A DNA stretch of 64,000 nt, from contig JAKVCS010000003.1 in the NCBI GenBank assembly GCA_022448365.1, positions 930,001 to 994,000 on the forward strand, read 5' to 3'. Shown one piece after another: positions 1 through 8,630 of the stretch; position 1 is the stretch's first letter; every line of letters begins with the position of its first letter. The notes beneath the pieces are model-generated. The model had not been told where the DNA came from, searched no databases, and was given only the letters and a program-made list of their open reading frames with translations. A program made the translations under genes and the position numbers. This stretch comes from Saccharospirillaceae bacterium (GTDB taxonomy: Bacteria; Pseudomonadota; Gammaproteobacteria; Pseudomonadales; Oceanobacteraceae).

Positions 1-616
1 TCAGCTCGTCGATACGCTGCGCCAGACCTGCCGCCGCTTCAGCCGGGCTGATATCCCCGTTAAAGCCCACCATACGGGTTTGTACAAAACCCGGATGCAG
101 CTGAGCCACCGCAATACCATGAGGCTTTAAATCCATCGCCAGGCTTTTGCCGACTGCGTTTAATGCCGCTTTCGATGCGCGATAGCCGTAATAAGCACCT
201 GACGTGTTGTCCTCGATAGAGCCCATACGGCTGGTGATGTTGGCGATCTTGCTGCCCTCACCCATTAATGGCACCAGGCCATGGGCAATCATCAGTGGCG
301 CGATGGTGTTCACTTCGAACTGCTCACGGATGCTGTCTGCATCCATCGCGTCCAGTGTTTCGTTTTTGAACAGACCAGCGTTGTTAATCAGCAGATCGAT
401 TTTACCTTCTACTAACTCAGCAAGAATGGTCTGCAGACCCGGACCAATCTGCTCGTTGGTTACATCAATACCGCTGATGGTCTGATCAGCGATATCTTCG
501 ATCTCGTCACCTGCCTCACGGCAGATCGCAGTTACTAAATCGCCACGAGCGGCGTACAGCTTGGCCAGCTCCAGGCCAATACCCCGGTTAGCACCGGTAA
601 TCACTACATTTGCCAT
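1..616 (-). CDS. Short-chain dehydrogenase/reductase, C-terminus cut by window edge
   Basis: The leftward reading frame starts at ATG 616-614 and is open to base 1, giving 205 residues without a stop, so only the last few residues are probably missing. It has the classical SDR layout: glycine-rich cofactor motif TGANRGIG (residues 7-14), NNAG (78-81), catalytic Ser near 129 and the YRASK pair Tyr145/Lys149. The family carries out NAD(P)-dependent oxidation or reduction of alcohols and ketones in the cytosol. The sequence resembles the C-factor-like SDR group, but the substrate cannot be deduced. It stands alone here; the gene to the right is on the opposite strand. Confidence 0.9.
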   Translation of the reverse strand, partial: MANVVITGANRGIGLELAKLYAARGDLVTAICREAGDEIEDIADQTISGIDVTNEQIGPGLQTILAELVEGKIDLLINNAGLFKNETLDAMDADSIREQFEVNTIAPLMIAHGLVPLMGEGSKIANITSRMGSIEDNTSGAYYGYRASKAALNAVGKSLAMDLKPHGIAVAQLHPGFVQTRMVGFNGDISPAEAAAGLAQRIDEL

Positions 617-771
617 GTTTTGTCTCCGCTTGGTGGAAGTGTTGGATGGCCAACATAGTAATGAAATTGAGGGGGAATGAAAGCTTGGTGATTGGGAACT
701 CACGATGCTTAAGAGTGGCACTGTTCTATGTGCAGTCTCAGATATAATAACTATCCTACTTTGATGGCGTA

Positions 772-819
772 GTTTAGCAAACAAAGGCACCAAATGAACC
801 GCGGCTTTAAGCGTTAGCC
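772..819 (+). other. Possible integron attC-like recombination site
   Basis: The end of this stretch reads CGGCTTTAAGCGTTAGCC. The GTTAGCC at 813-819 fits the integron core consensus GTTRRRY and is preceded by a CGGCTT-AAGC arm like that of many cassette attC sites. The left half (from about 772) pairs only partly with it, so the site is degenerate or coincidental. The next gene starts four bases further on, as is common for cassettes. No integrase is in the window. Confidence 0.25.
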
Positions 820-823
820 TCTC

Positions 824-1297
824 ATGGATAAATATATGTTCAAGTTACTCAATGTGGAAAATAAAGTAGAGCTAGCTCTTTCAATCGAAGGCTACCAATT
901 CCCCGGTAGTCCTACGGATGACTGGTGTTTTGTCAAAGTGGTAGTTAAACAAGGTGACAATGCTTTTGAAGCTATTGATCCGGCTCTGGAAACTACAGAT
1001 CTGTTAAGCACTCTAGAATGGTTCAGATGTCTGGCCAAGCGAAAATTACCGCGTTATTCAAGACTGTGCTTTATAGAACCTGGTTTAGAGTTTGAGTTTC
1101 TTGCCAGTGAAGACAGTTTGGTCAGAATATCAATTTCTCTAAGCCATGAATTGAAACCAAATTTTGATCTTGAACAGTTTGGTTTATCCACAGCTGAGTG
1201 GAAAGTTATTTTTGAATTAGGTGCAACTGAATTTGAAAAAGTTATTTCAAGCATCGAAGCTACGACTCTACAATACACTGTCAGAGCTCAAAACTAA
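824..1297 (+). CDS. WapI-family immunity-like protein
   Basis: This encodes a 157-residue soluble protein with no signal peptide. The pattern GYQFPGSP..DDW near residues 23-34, then ..F.A.DPAL near 48-55 and FIEPGLEFEF near 83-92, matches the WapI-type immunity family, whose members neutralise contact-dependent or Rhs/WapA-type toxins. No toxin gene lies beside it, so it would be an orphan immunity gene. It looks more AT-rich than its neighbours, has no clear ribosome-binding site and follows a GTTAGCC core-like sequence directly, which together suggest acquisition by transfer. The family call rests on recalled motif similarity only; the role is inferred. Confidence 0.55.
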   Translation: MDKYMFKLLNVENKVELALSIEGYQFPGSPTDDWCFVKVVVKQGDNAFEAIDPALETTDLLSTLEWFRCLAKRKLPRYSRLCFIEPGLEFEFLASEDSLVRISISLSHELKPNFDLEQFGLSTAEWKVIFELGATEFEKVISSIEATTLQYTVRAQN

Positions 1298-1619
1298 CAA
1301 AACGATGTTACCGAATACTAGCTACTCGATAATCTGGACACATTCAAGTAACTTAAAGGTATCGAAACTCCTCACTAGAACAGCCGGTCAACATAGATAA
1401 AACGGTCCCTAATCTCCTGCTCTGAAACTCATATATCAACGGAGCTGACACCATGATAATCATGACCTGTAACCACTTAGCGAAGCCTTGGATGGATTTA
1501 GAGTTTCGCGTAAAAACCCTTCAAAGAGATAGCTGAACTGAGCAAATAAAACGATATGGAGATAATTTGAGGCCAAGCGTTGGGAGTTTGAAATCCTGCG
1601 CGATCAGTAATATCTGGCT
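1298..1619. other. Gene-poor AT-rich stretch
   Basis: I see no supportable gene on either strand. It contains a near-palindrome CATGATAATCATG around 1453-1465 and a second AAGCGTTGGG core-like sequence at 1575-1584, about 290 bases after the preceding stop codon. That is too far to form one normal attC with the end of the immunity-like gene. It may be degenerate remnant DNA. Confidence 0.4.
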
Positions 1620-1650
1620 AAAAAAAGAAACAGCAGGCTGAAGCCTGCCG
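1620..1650 (-). terminator. Intrinsic terminator for the leftward DUF4334 gene
   Basis: The leftward strand reads a GC-rich hairpin CGGCAGGC-TTCA-GCCTGCTG, followed by TTTCTTTTTTT. It lies about 40 bases past the stop codon at 1689. Confidence 0.8.
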
Positions 1651-1688
1651 TATTTACCGATCAAAATAGTGGCGATATTGTAATGAAA

Positions 1689-2360
1689 TCAGCCAGCCGG
1701 ACCTTCCAAAGTCAGCGTGAACCAACCACCGGCAATATGCTTGTGAGTCCACACACCCAGCAACACAACCTTGCCGTCTTCATCATTCACCAGCTTAAAA
1801 TAATCTTTCCACGGCTGATGGTCGTAATTCATGGTTGCCGTCGCATCTTCACGCCAACGAATATCCGTCATACCTACATTACCCCAGATCGGGATTGGCA
1901 GATAAACTTTGTCCATCCAGCGGAATAACAGTGGATCGCCCTGATGCTGAGTGCGGTAGCGCTTACCCCAACGAACACCCAGGTAACTCAGCGGACGAAC
2001 AATTGCCCATTCGGCAATATCCAGCACTGAGGCATTGGTACGCATAATTTTGCCTTTCCAGGCACGACCCACCAGGTCTTCTTTGGCGTTCACATTCGGC
2101 AGCGAGTCATATAACAGCACCAGGTCTTCTTCGTTATAGGCGACGTCTTTCTCAGCCAGAATATCAGCTTTTATTTCTTCCAGAGATCTGCCCGAACCTT
2201 CCAGCTTTAACTTCTGGCTGCCCTCTTCGTTCCATACCGACACTTTCGGTTGCAGGTGACATAAGCCGCTGATCAGCATATTCAGCGGAAACATCAGCCA
2301 TTGCGCCAGATCGTAAACAATACCGGGCAGGTTAATAACGGTTTTACCTTGTGTATTCAT
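1689..2360 (-). CDS. GXWXG / DUF4334 domain protein
   Basis: This 223-residue protein has a GXWXG motif (GRAWKG) near residues 97-102, the hallmark of the small N-terminal domain that precedes DUF4334. The C-terminal part (about 150-220) carries the YDH.P..DYF and LLGVW segments of DUF4334. The first 40 residues are hydrophobic in part (PLNMLISGL) and may attach to a membrane. The biochemical function of the family is not established; members often lie near lipid or hydrocarbon genes. An operator-like inverted-repeat array sits about 65-110 bases upstream, so the gene is probably controlled by a specific repressor. It is monocistronic, with its own terminator. Confidence 0.65.
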   Translation of the reverse strand: MNTQGKTVINLPGIVYDLAQWLMFPLNMLISGLCHLQPKVSVWNEEGSQKLKLEGSGRSLEEIKADILAEKDVAYNEEDLVLLYDSLPNVNAKEDLVGRAWKGKIMRTNASVLDIAEWAIVRPLSYLGVRWGKRYRTQHQGDPLLFRWMDKVYLPIPIWGNVGMTDIRWREDATATMNYDHQPWKDYFKLVNDEDGKVVLLGVWTHKHIAGGWFTLTLEGPAG

Positions 2361-2424
2361 AGCAACCTCTCTGTTTTCTATTTGTTCTATTTGTTCTACT
2401 GGGTCTGTTCAGAGTTGTGGTGAG

Positions 2425-2471
2425 TGCCATTCAAAACTGAATGACATGTCATTCTTAGAATTAGAATGGCA
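2425..2471. promoter_or_regulatory. Array of four inverted half-sites (operator-like)
   Basis: The half-sites are TGCCATTC (2425-2432), GAATGACA (2439-2446), TGTCATTC (2447-2454) and GAATGGCA (2464-2471). The middle two form a perfect 16-bp palindrome, and the outer two are inverted around nearly the same centre. This is the form of an operator for a dimeric repressor binding as two dimers, upstream of the leftward DUF4334 gene. The regulator is not identified; the sequence differs from the operator ahead of the TetR gene at 7838-8572. Confidence 0.6.
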
Positions 2472-2797
2472 TAGGGTATTGGCCGTGTCAAACAATCAAA
2501 ACCGCGAACCTCTGCTGACAAACAGTTGTCAGGAGGGCCGCCGTACTATTCATGGGTCGGATACAAACATCCGTACAGATTGATGACATCCACTGGCAAA
2601 CTCATTCAAACAACAGAAAGTATTGCCATGACTACAACCATTGAGCAGGTACGCTACCCATTGAAAGACGATGTAAGCGCCACTGAACTGCGGTCACCGA
2701 ATTGCTTTTTACGCTGCTTTATTCCAAGCTAACCGCCGTTATACAACACTGCTGTTCTCTGACAACGTTCAGCTAACGAGAAACAAAGGAAACGCTC
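2472..2797. other. Intergenic region without a convincing gene
   Basis: An open frame of 68 codons (2526-2732) is present, but its product is not protein-like and it has no good start signal. A purine-rich AAAGGA at 2785-2790 probably serves the following gene. Nothing else stands out. Confidence 0.4.
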
Positions 2798-2830
2798 ATC
2801 AAAACGACATTTCAATTTGCGTCATACACC

Positions 2831-3286
2831 ATGCTGCTGGGCGTCAGCAGTGTTTACGGCTTCCTGGGATTAACCACAGAGATGGGAGTTGCGGTTCTGG
2901 CAGGCGCAATTGGTCTGGCATTCTCTAACCTGGATAAAATCGCGCGTTTTAAAGGCGCCGGGTTCGAAGCCGAGATGAAGATGGTACAAACCATGATCGA
3001 AAATCAGACCGAACCAAGCACCGATCAACAGGAAGAAGCCAAACGTAAAGACAATTTATCCGGTACCGATAAAAAGATTCTGAAGCGTTTGCAAAAGCCG
3101 GGTTATACCTGGCGATACGCTAAGACTATCGCCGGGGAAATATCAAAACCAGAGCTGGAAACTGAAAAAGCGCTGGAGGCATTAATGCTGCGTGGATTTA
3201 CCATGAACACCAAAGGCTCGAACGGTGAAATCTGGTCGATTACGCCACTGGGAAAAAGTGTGCAGCAACAGCACGATTTGCAATAA
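2831..3286 (+). CDS. Small membrane protein with winged-helix-like C-terminus
   Basis: From ATG 2831 this gives 151 residues: a hydrophobic N-terminal segment of about 30 residues (one or two membrane helices), a charged Gln/Glu-rich linker (about 50-75) and a C-terminal domain (75-145). The latter resembles a winged helix, with helices and a short hairpin ending in IWSITPLG. I do not recognise a named family. The start is doubtful: ATG 2831 has no ribosome-binding site, while AAAGGA at 2785-2790 lies seven bases before an in-frame ATC at 2798, which would add 11 residues. The gene is single and shares a bidirectional terminator with the convergent beta-barrel gene. Confidence 0.6.
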   Translation: MLLGVSSVYGFLGLTTEMGVAVLAGAIGLAFSNLDKIARFKGAGFEAEMKMVQTMIENQTEPSTDQQEEAKRKDNLSGTDKKILKRLQKPGYTWRYAKTIAGEISKPELETEKALEALMLRGFTMNTKGSNGEIWSITPLGKSVQQQHDLQ

Positions 3287-3310
3287 CCCAACCTTACATC
3301 ACACACAATA

Positions 3311-3348
3311 AAAAACGCCGCTATCGGAAAACCCATAGCGGCGTTTTT
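3311..3348. terminator. Bidirectional intrinsic terminator
   Basis: A perfect 14-bp stem (AAAAACGCCGCTAT and its complement) around a 10-base loop gives T-runs on both strands. It lies between the convergent gene at 2831-3286 and the leftward operon ending at 3376. Confidence 0.9.
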
Positions 3349-3375
3349 GTCTGATCAATAATTCAGTGTTTTGTA

Positions 3376-4623
3376 TCAGTAGTAATAATACAAAGAAACC
3401 TGAATATAATCGTCACGGCGGAACTGATAGCTCAGGTTATCTTCGTCGTCCGATGAGAACAGCAAACCTTCAACATTCAGCTTAACGCTTTCACCCAGGC
3501 GGGTTTCGGCTTCCAGTAACATGCTGCGGGTACTGCTGTGATCAAGGTCCTGAGTCATACCAAACAGAATTTCAGTGGAGTCAGCATCATTCATCGCCAG
3601 GCGGCCACCCACAAAAAGATCGTTCTGGGTCAGACTGATATTGGCCTGGTCACGTGAATCGTACTGATATTCCATCAGCGCGCCTAAGTCCCAGTCGGTT
3701 TCAGCAATGCCATAAAAGGTATATTCAAAACCACCGGTTGCCGCGCTGTAATCTTCCAGTTTCTGGCTGCGAAAAGAATCTTTGACCGATTCATCAAAAG
3801 TTCGATAAATAGTTTCCAATTTCCATAACCAGGAATCTAACGTCGCCTGAAAATCCAAACCAAACTGATTAATCTGCGCGTAGAAGGCAGAGAATTCCGT
3901 TGGTTGTGGACCGTTAAAACCTGACGGCTTTAATAACGGATCGCGACTGGTACCGTTAAAATACGATAAACCAATATCGTAATCATCAATGGTATGGCTC
4001 CAGCGTAAGGCATAGTCGATGTGTTTATCTTTATCGTCGTCCTGGTATTGCGCATCTTTTACCACCAGCTGCGGACGAAAACGACCATCTTCTCCGGGGA
4101 AAGTCCGCTCGCGAAAGCCTGGCAGAATAAAAGCATCTACTAAGCCCCAATCTCGTACCAATGACAATTTCACCATTGGCTGACCGAGTTTATCTTCACC
4201 GTCCGGTGCTTCTACAAAGTCAGTCTGGTTAACAATATCCACCAGATGCTGGGATTCAGTCACCCCCCAATACACTTTGCTGATACCGGCTTTTAATTCC
4301 CAGTCATCACCGTAAGTTAACCAGGAAGCTTCGCGGATATCGCCGTGGCTACGTTCATCGTCTTCACTGTCGTAACGACCAAAGGCTTTAAATACCACAA
4401 CGTGGTCGCCACTTTCTGATTCCCAGGCGAATTCCGGTTCAGCACTGATGCTGAACTGATGGCGGGCCTGCTCAACCTCGCCGTTATTCCATTGCCCTGC
4501 TTCAATGAACTCGCGCCATTCAGCACCGATATTACCACTGACTTCGATGCTTGATGTATCAATCGCCTGAACCGATGCTGCACTGAACAGCGCAGGCAGC
4601 AGTATAGTTTTGGAATATTTCAT
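3376..4623 (-). CDS. Outer-membrane beta-barrel protein, DUF1302-like
   Basis: This 415-residue protein begins with a cleavable signal peptide (residues 1-20, cut after VQA). The rest alternates polar and aromatic residues in a beta-barrel pattern and ends in ...VSLYYYY, with the aromatic C-terminus expected for outer-membrane assembly by Bam. It resembles the DUF1302 porin-like group that accompanies RND/MMPL exporters and a LolA-like periplasmic protein. It is last in a leftward operon, 23 bases after the LolA-like gene. By context it could be the outer-membrane partner or receiver for whatever the exporter moves. Substrate and exact family are uncertain. Confidence 0.65.
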   Translation of the reverse strand: MKYSKTILLPALFSAASVQAIDTSSIEVSGNIGAEWREFIEAGQWNNGEVEQARHQFSISAEPEFAWESESGDHVVVFKAFGRYDSEDDERSHGDIREASWLTYGDDWELKAGISKVYWGVTESQHLVDIVNQTDFVEAPDGEDKLGQPMVKLSLVRDWGLVDAFILPGFRERTFPGEDGRFRPQLVVKDAQYQDDDKDKHIDYALRWSHTIDDYDIGLSYFNGTSRDPLLKPSGFNGPQPTEFSAFYAQINQFGLDFQATLDSWLWKLETIYRTFDESVKDSFRSQKLEDYSAATGGFEYTFYGIAETDWDLGALMEYQYDSRDQANISLTQNDLFVGGRLAMNDADSTEILFGMTQDLDHSSTRSMLLEAETRLGESVKLNVEGLLFSSDDEDNLSYQFRRDDYIQVSLYYYY

Positions 4624-4646
4624 GTCTGATTCTGGCTCCGTAATAC

Positions 4647-5450
4647 TTAACGGGCACGCTTCAGCGTGGCTTTGTTAAAGTCAGAGTCTTTCAGACCGGT
4701 TTTAAATTCCAGGCTGTTGGTTTTCAGATCGGTACTTTTCTTAGTCTGGTGATTCACCATATTCATCGCCATCGGACGCCAGTACTGATCCAGGTATTGC
4801 TTGTAATCATTGAAGGTCAGAGTTTTTAACAGCGACTTTTTACGATCGTAGAAATCAATTTTCTGGGCACGGAATTCAGCTTTATCTAACCAGGCAACCT
4901 GACGGGTATAACCCGAATACTTATCGGTTGGAGTCTGCTCAATTTTATAGCAGTCCACACCGTTTACGGTTTCTTCACCCAGCAGTTTGAAGTTGTATTT
5001 TTCCACTTCAAACGAGCTTAAATCTTCGTAAGAGAATTCACTGCCCATAAATGGACCGGACTTATTACGTGAAGAAATACGCTTTACCCGCTTCAGCGCT
5101 GGCAGGTACAACCACTGATCGTCAGCTTTTTCGATATGAGAGAAACTTAAAAAGGCAGTACCTTTTACATCACGTGGCTTGTCAAAGATGGTTAAACCCT
5201 TATCACCGTCGTCGTTAATCTCAAGGCTTTTCATACGCATTTCGCGCACACTCTCCTCACCCTGAGCATTGCGTAAGATCATGGTCACGGCCGACTGGGA
5301 ATCCGCCCAACCCAGATCGCGGGTTTTACGCTCCTGAGCAATGGCGAGACCCTGCTCTTCCGGGGTCTTGCCTTCCAGCTCCAATGCCTGAGTAAAAGAT
5401 GCTGCGGTTAATAAAATAATCGAGCTTGCCAGTGTATTTAAAAATTTCAT
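4647..5450 (-). CDS. LolA-like outer-membrane lipoprotein-sorting family protein
   Basis: This is a 267-residue secreted protein with a signal peptide of about 22 residues (cut after TQA). The body carries the pattern of the LolA_like family (PF17131): KGTAFLSF near 101-108, DQWLYLPALKRVKRI near 116-130, a GSEFSYEDL segment near 141-149 and a Cys in VDCYKIE near 169-175. Family members are single-domain periplasmic proteins with a LolA/LolB-type half-barrel that can hold a lipid, and they are typically encoded beside MMPL transporters. Here the gene lies 18 bases after the RND gene and 23 bases before the beta-barrel gene, so it probably ferries a hydrophobic cargo between inner and outer membrane. 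The cargo is unknown. Confidence 0.8.
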   Translation of the reverse strand: MKFLNTLASSIILLTAASFTQALELEGKTPEEQGLAIAQERKTRDLGWADSQSAVTMILRNAQGEESVREMRMKSLEINDDGDKGLTIFDKPRDVKGTAFLSFSHIEKADDQWLYLPALKRVKRISSRNKSGPFMGSEFSYEDLSSFEVEKYNFKLLGEETVNGVDCYKIEQTPTDKYSGYTRQVAWLDKAEFRAQKIDFYDRKKSLLKTLTFNDYKQYLDQYWRPMAMNMVNHQTKKSTDLKTNSLEFKTGLKDSDFNKATLKRAR

Positions 5451-5468
5451 GATTGCTATCCTCAGTTT

Positions 5469-7799
5469 TTATTTTGCCGCTTGAGATTGAATATTATCGT
5501 TTATAGCCACCCCTGCGGAAGTGTCACGTTTATCCGCCACCAACAGGAAGGCTGGCAGGAATAAGAAATCGACCACCAACGCAATAAAGATAATCAGCGC
5601 CGTCGCTGTACCCATATCTGCATTCATACGGAACGAAGATAGTGCCAGCAGTGAGAAACCAACGCATAATACCAAAGTGGTGATCACAAGTGCCCGTCCC
5701 ACACTGGAGAAAGCATAACGTACCGCTTCTTCGGCATCACGACCTTCGTTACGGGCGCGCTGATATTTGGATAAAAAGTGTACGGTATCATCAACAATGA
5801 TGCCCAACGTCATCGAAACAACGATCGACAAACCTAGATTTATTTCACCGGAAATCAGTGCCCATATCCCAAAACCGACTGCCGCAGGCATAATATTAGG
5901 TATTAAACTGATCACACCTAAACGTAGCGAGCGCAAAGCAAATATCAGCAGCAGTGAAATCAGGAACATCGCTGCCGTCATACTGACGATCATGCTGTCC
6001 ATATTCGTTTCACCAATGTGAGAAAACATCAGCGTTGGACTGGAACCTGCAATACGGTACTGCGGAGCACGCTCAGCGAACCAGTCAAGTACACGTTTTT
6101 CCAGGGCAACGTATTCTTTACTACCCAGATTTTGCAGAGTACTGACTATCTGGGTCGATGATTTGTCAATATTCAGTTGGTTGTTTAAATCCAGACCATA
6201 AGGCAGAGACATCTCGTACATCAGCAGGTATTGCGCAGTTAATTCACGATCACCCGGTAAACGATAAAACTCTTCATTATCGGCGTTCATGCTTTTATTC
6301 AGACGCTTAATAGTATCGGAGATGGTTGCAACATGGTCGACTTCCGGCTGCTGACGTAACCACTGACTGAAGTCTTCAACCACTTGCAGGAATTCCGGGT
6401 TGGCAATGCCATTTGGCTCGTTACTGTATAACGCCCAGTTGATTGACGACATACCAGAGATTAATTCTTCCTGTTTATCCACTGACTGACGGAAGTCGGT
6501 GGTGGTATCAAAGTATTTCGTCGCTTCATCGTTCAGTTGATTCTGGGGCACTAATGCAGCAAACCCTAACATCACTGCACCGGTGATAGGTAGCAGCATT
6601 TTATGGTGCTTGACCACCCAATCGCCCAGTTTTTCCATCCCCCCATGGTGCTCCGGTGCAACCGTTACCTTCATTGGTAGTACCCGCAATAACGCAGGCA
6701 GAACGGTTACAGATAATGCAAAGGCAATCATCACGCCGATCGCACTGAGTTCTCCGAAGTCGGCTAATACCGGTGATTCTGAAAACATCAGAGTGGTGAA
6801 ACCAATGGCTGTCGTCGCACTGGTGATAAAAATAGGCATTAAATTCAGATCCATAGCAAACGCCACGGCTTCTTCACGGGATTTCCCCTGACGCATCGCA
6901 AACTGCATCGACGCCACCAAATGCACACAATCAGCGACCGCCAATGTCATCACCACAATTGGTACGTTAATGGTACCCGTGGATAAGAAATATCCCAGCC
7001 AGCCCCCTACGCCCATGGTTGCGGCAATGGTTAAAATAATCACCACCAGCGTTGATAACATACCAATCACACTGCGTAATAAAATGGCCAGCATAATGAT
7101 GATTGCAAGGAACATCAGAGGAATCAGCGTCGCCATATCCTTCTGCCCCTCGGTAGCAAAGCTGTAGTTCATCAGGATGACGCCGGTATGATAAAAGTCA
7201 GCGCTTTTGTATTTCTCAGAGAATTGTTCACTTAAGTTCTTGGCAAACTCAGTAACCTCAATAACCTCAAGCGTATTATTTTCCTGGTCAGGTAGCTGAA
7301 TTGTGATATTTACCACCGCTACTTTACCATCAGCAGAAACCAGACGATTCAGCAGGTTAGGCTCCGATGTCGAAACCTGTCTCGCTCGCTGAATCGATTG
7401 ATCATCAATCATATCCAGTTCGAGAATCAGATCTTCAACAATTAAGTCGTCTTCTTCTGCCCAGGTATGTTGATAGTTAGTGATCGAATCAACCCGGCTA
7501 GAAAACGGTGTTTGCCAGGCTTCATCGGTCAGCTCTTTAATCTGAGCGATCATATCCGGCTCAAACACCGTACCCTCTTTAGGGACAACAATGATGGAGA
7601 CATTATCGTTTTTATTAAATAGACGCTGCATTTCCTCGAAGGCAACCAGCTGCGGGAATTCTTTTTCAAAGAACACCTTATAGTCGCCACGGAAATACAG
7701 ATTTTTGCCGCCTGCGGCTGCACCAATGCCGAGTACAAATACCAGCATAATGGTGATCCAGGGGTGGCGCAGAATACTGTTTAACCAAACCTGCCTCAT
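5469..7799 (-). CDS. RND/MMPL-family exporter (COG1033 type)
   Basis: This 776-residue inner-membrane protein has the duplicated RND plan: one N-terminal helix (14-31), a periplasmic loop (about 32-225), a bundle of five helices (about 226-375), one helix near 400, a second loop to about 605 and a final bundle to about 755. Acidic residues sit inside the helix pairs (VADCVHL in the first half, IVDDTVHFLSKY in the second) at the usual proton-relay positions. It belongs to the small two-loop RND/MMPL group that moves lipids or other hydrophobic molecules, not the three-component drug pumps; no membrane-fusion protein is encoded nearby. It is second in the operon tetR - exporter - LolA-like - barrel. 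Confidence 0.85.
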   Translation of the reverse strand: MRQVWLNSILRHPWITIMLVFVLGIGAAAGGKNLYFRGDYKVFFEKEFPQLVAFEEMQRLFNKNDNVSIIVVPKEGTVFEPDMIAQIKELTDEAWQTPFSSRVDSITNYQHTWAEEDDLIVEDLILELDMIDDQSIQRARQVSTSEPNLLNRLVSADGKVAVVNITIQLPDQENNTLEVIEVTEFAKNLSEQFSEKYKSADFYHTGVILMNYSFATEGQKDMATLIPLMFLAIIIMLAILLRSVIGMLSTLVVIILTIAATMGVGGWLGYFLSTGTINVPIVVMTLAVADCVHLVASMQFAMRQGKSREEAVAFAMDLNLMPIFITSATTAIGFTTLMFSESPVLADFGELSAIGVMIAFALSVTVLPALLRVLPMKVTVAPEHHGGMEKLGDWVVKHHKMLLPITGAVMLGFAALVPQNQLNDEATKYFDTTTDFRQSVDKQEELISGMSSINWALYSNEPNGIANPEFLQVVEDFSQWLRQQPEVDHVATISDTIKRLNKSMNADNEEFYRLPGDRELTAQYLLMYEMSLPYGLDLNNQLNIDKSSTQIVSTLQNLGSKEYVALEKRVLDWFAERAPQYRIAGSSPTLMFSHIGETNMDSMIVSMTAAMFLISLLLIFALRSLRLGVISLIPNIMPAAVGFGIWALISGEINLGLSIVVSMTLGIIVDDTVHFLSKYQRARNEGRDAEEAVRYAFSSVGRALVITTLVLCVGFSLLALSSFRMNADMGTATALIIFIALVVDFLFLPAFLLVADKRDTSAGVAINDNIQSQAAK

Positions 7800-7837
7800 A
7801 ACGTTTCCTCCCGTTGAGGGTTATAAAATTGTTGTTT

Positions 7838-8572
7838 TTAATCGTGCTTTTTGGTTGTTTGCTGAACTGTCAGTGGCTTTAAAAATTCGGCGATACGCTT
7901 CCAGCTATCGCTGTAATTCCAATCGCCGGATAACGGGTGCCAACCCATACCATCCATCAGTAAGTTGACGTTATTGAGCAGAATATCCTCTTGGTCTAAA
8001 CGGGATACGGCGGTTGCCTCTGCCGCAGAGTTGGCCAAAGCTAATGTGCCAAATGACATTGCCCAATTGGCAAAGCTGGCAGATTCTACATTCACGTTTG
8101 GATTTTTAATGGCGCCCTGCTGTAGAGCGTGCATCAGCATCGAATCGCTGAAGCCATTGATTTGATATTCAAGCAGGTCCATTGATTCAAGGCGTTTTTC
8201 GGAGGTTTTGTCGCGCACGCCCGGCGATTTACTGATCAATACCACCTGGAACAAGGTTGGATGAATACGTGAATACAATTGATAGGAATAATGCACCGCC
8301 AGTGCTTTTTCACGTAAGTTGCCATCGAACTCAACCGCTTGCTGGAAAAACGCCATAATTGACGACACCGCACGACAGCACAGTGCGATCAAACAATCTT
8401 CTTTACTGCTGAAGTGGTTGTAGATGGTGCCTTTGGAATAAGCAGAGCGGGACGTCAACTTCTCCAGAGTTAACGAGCCCGGCCCATCGGTTGCAATGAT
8501 ATCAACCGCCAAATCAATTAACTCTTCTTCCCGAGCGTGACGTTTTTGCTCTGCTTTACTGAACTGACTCAC
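7838..8572 (-). CDS. TetR/AcrR-family repressor of the exporter operon
   Basis: This 244-residue protein has a TetR N-terminal helix-turn-helix (about 33-60, with SKGTIYNHFSSKEDCLIAL) and a longer helical ligand domain. It is the first gene of the leftward unit, 38 bases before the RND exporter, so it very likely regulates itself and the exporter genes together. A paired palindrome directly upstream (8631-8660), just downstream of a TATAAT box, is the obvious operator. The inducing ligand is presumably the exported compound or a relative, which is inference. The frame ends in a Lys/His-rich tail (TTKKHD). Confidence 0.85.
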   Translation of the reverse strand: MSQFSKAEQKRHAREEELIDLAVDIIATDGPGSLTLEKLTSRSAYSKGTIYNHFSSKEDCLIALCCRAVSSIMAFFQQAVEFDGNLREKALAVHYSYQLYSRIHPTLFQVVLISKSPGVRDKTSEKRLESMDLLEYQINGFSDSMLMHALQQGAIKNPNVNVESASFANWAMSFGTLALANSAAEATAVSRLDQEDILLNNVNLLMDGMGWHPLSGDWNYSDSWKRIAEFLKPLTVQQTTKKHD

Positions 8573-8630
8573 ATTACTGATACCCGTATTGCGACAGCCA
8601 CTGGCATATTTGTGCCACGAACTGGCTTAT

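Noticed and set aside
2526-2732. 68-codon rightward open frame upstream of the membrane/winged-helix gene
   Set aside because: It has no good ribosome-binding site, unbalanced composition and no recognisable motif; it looks like chance open sequence.
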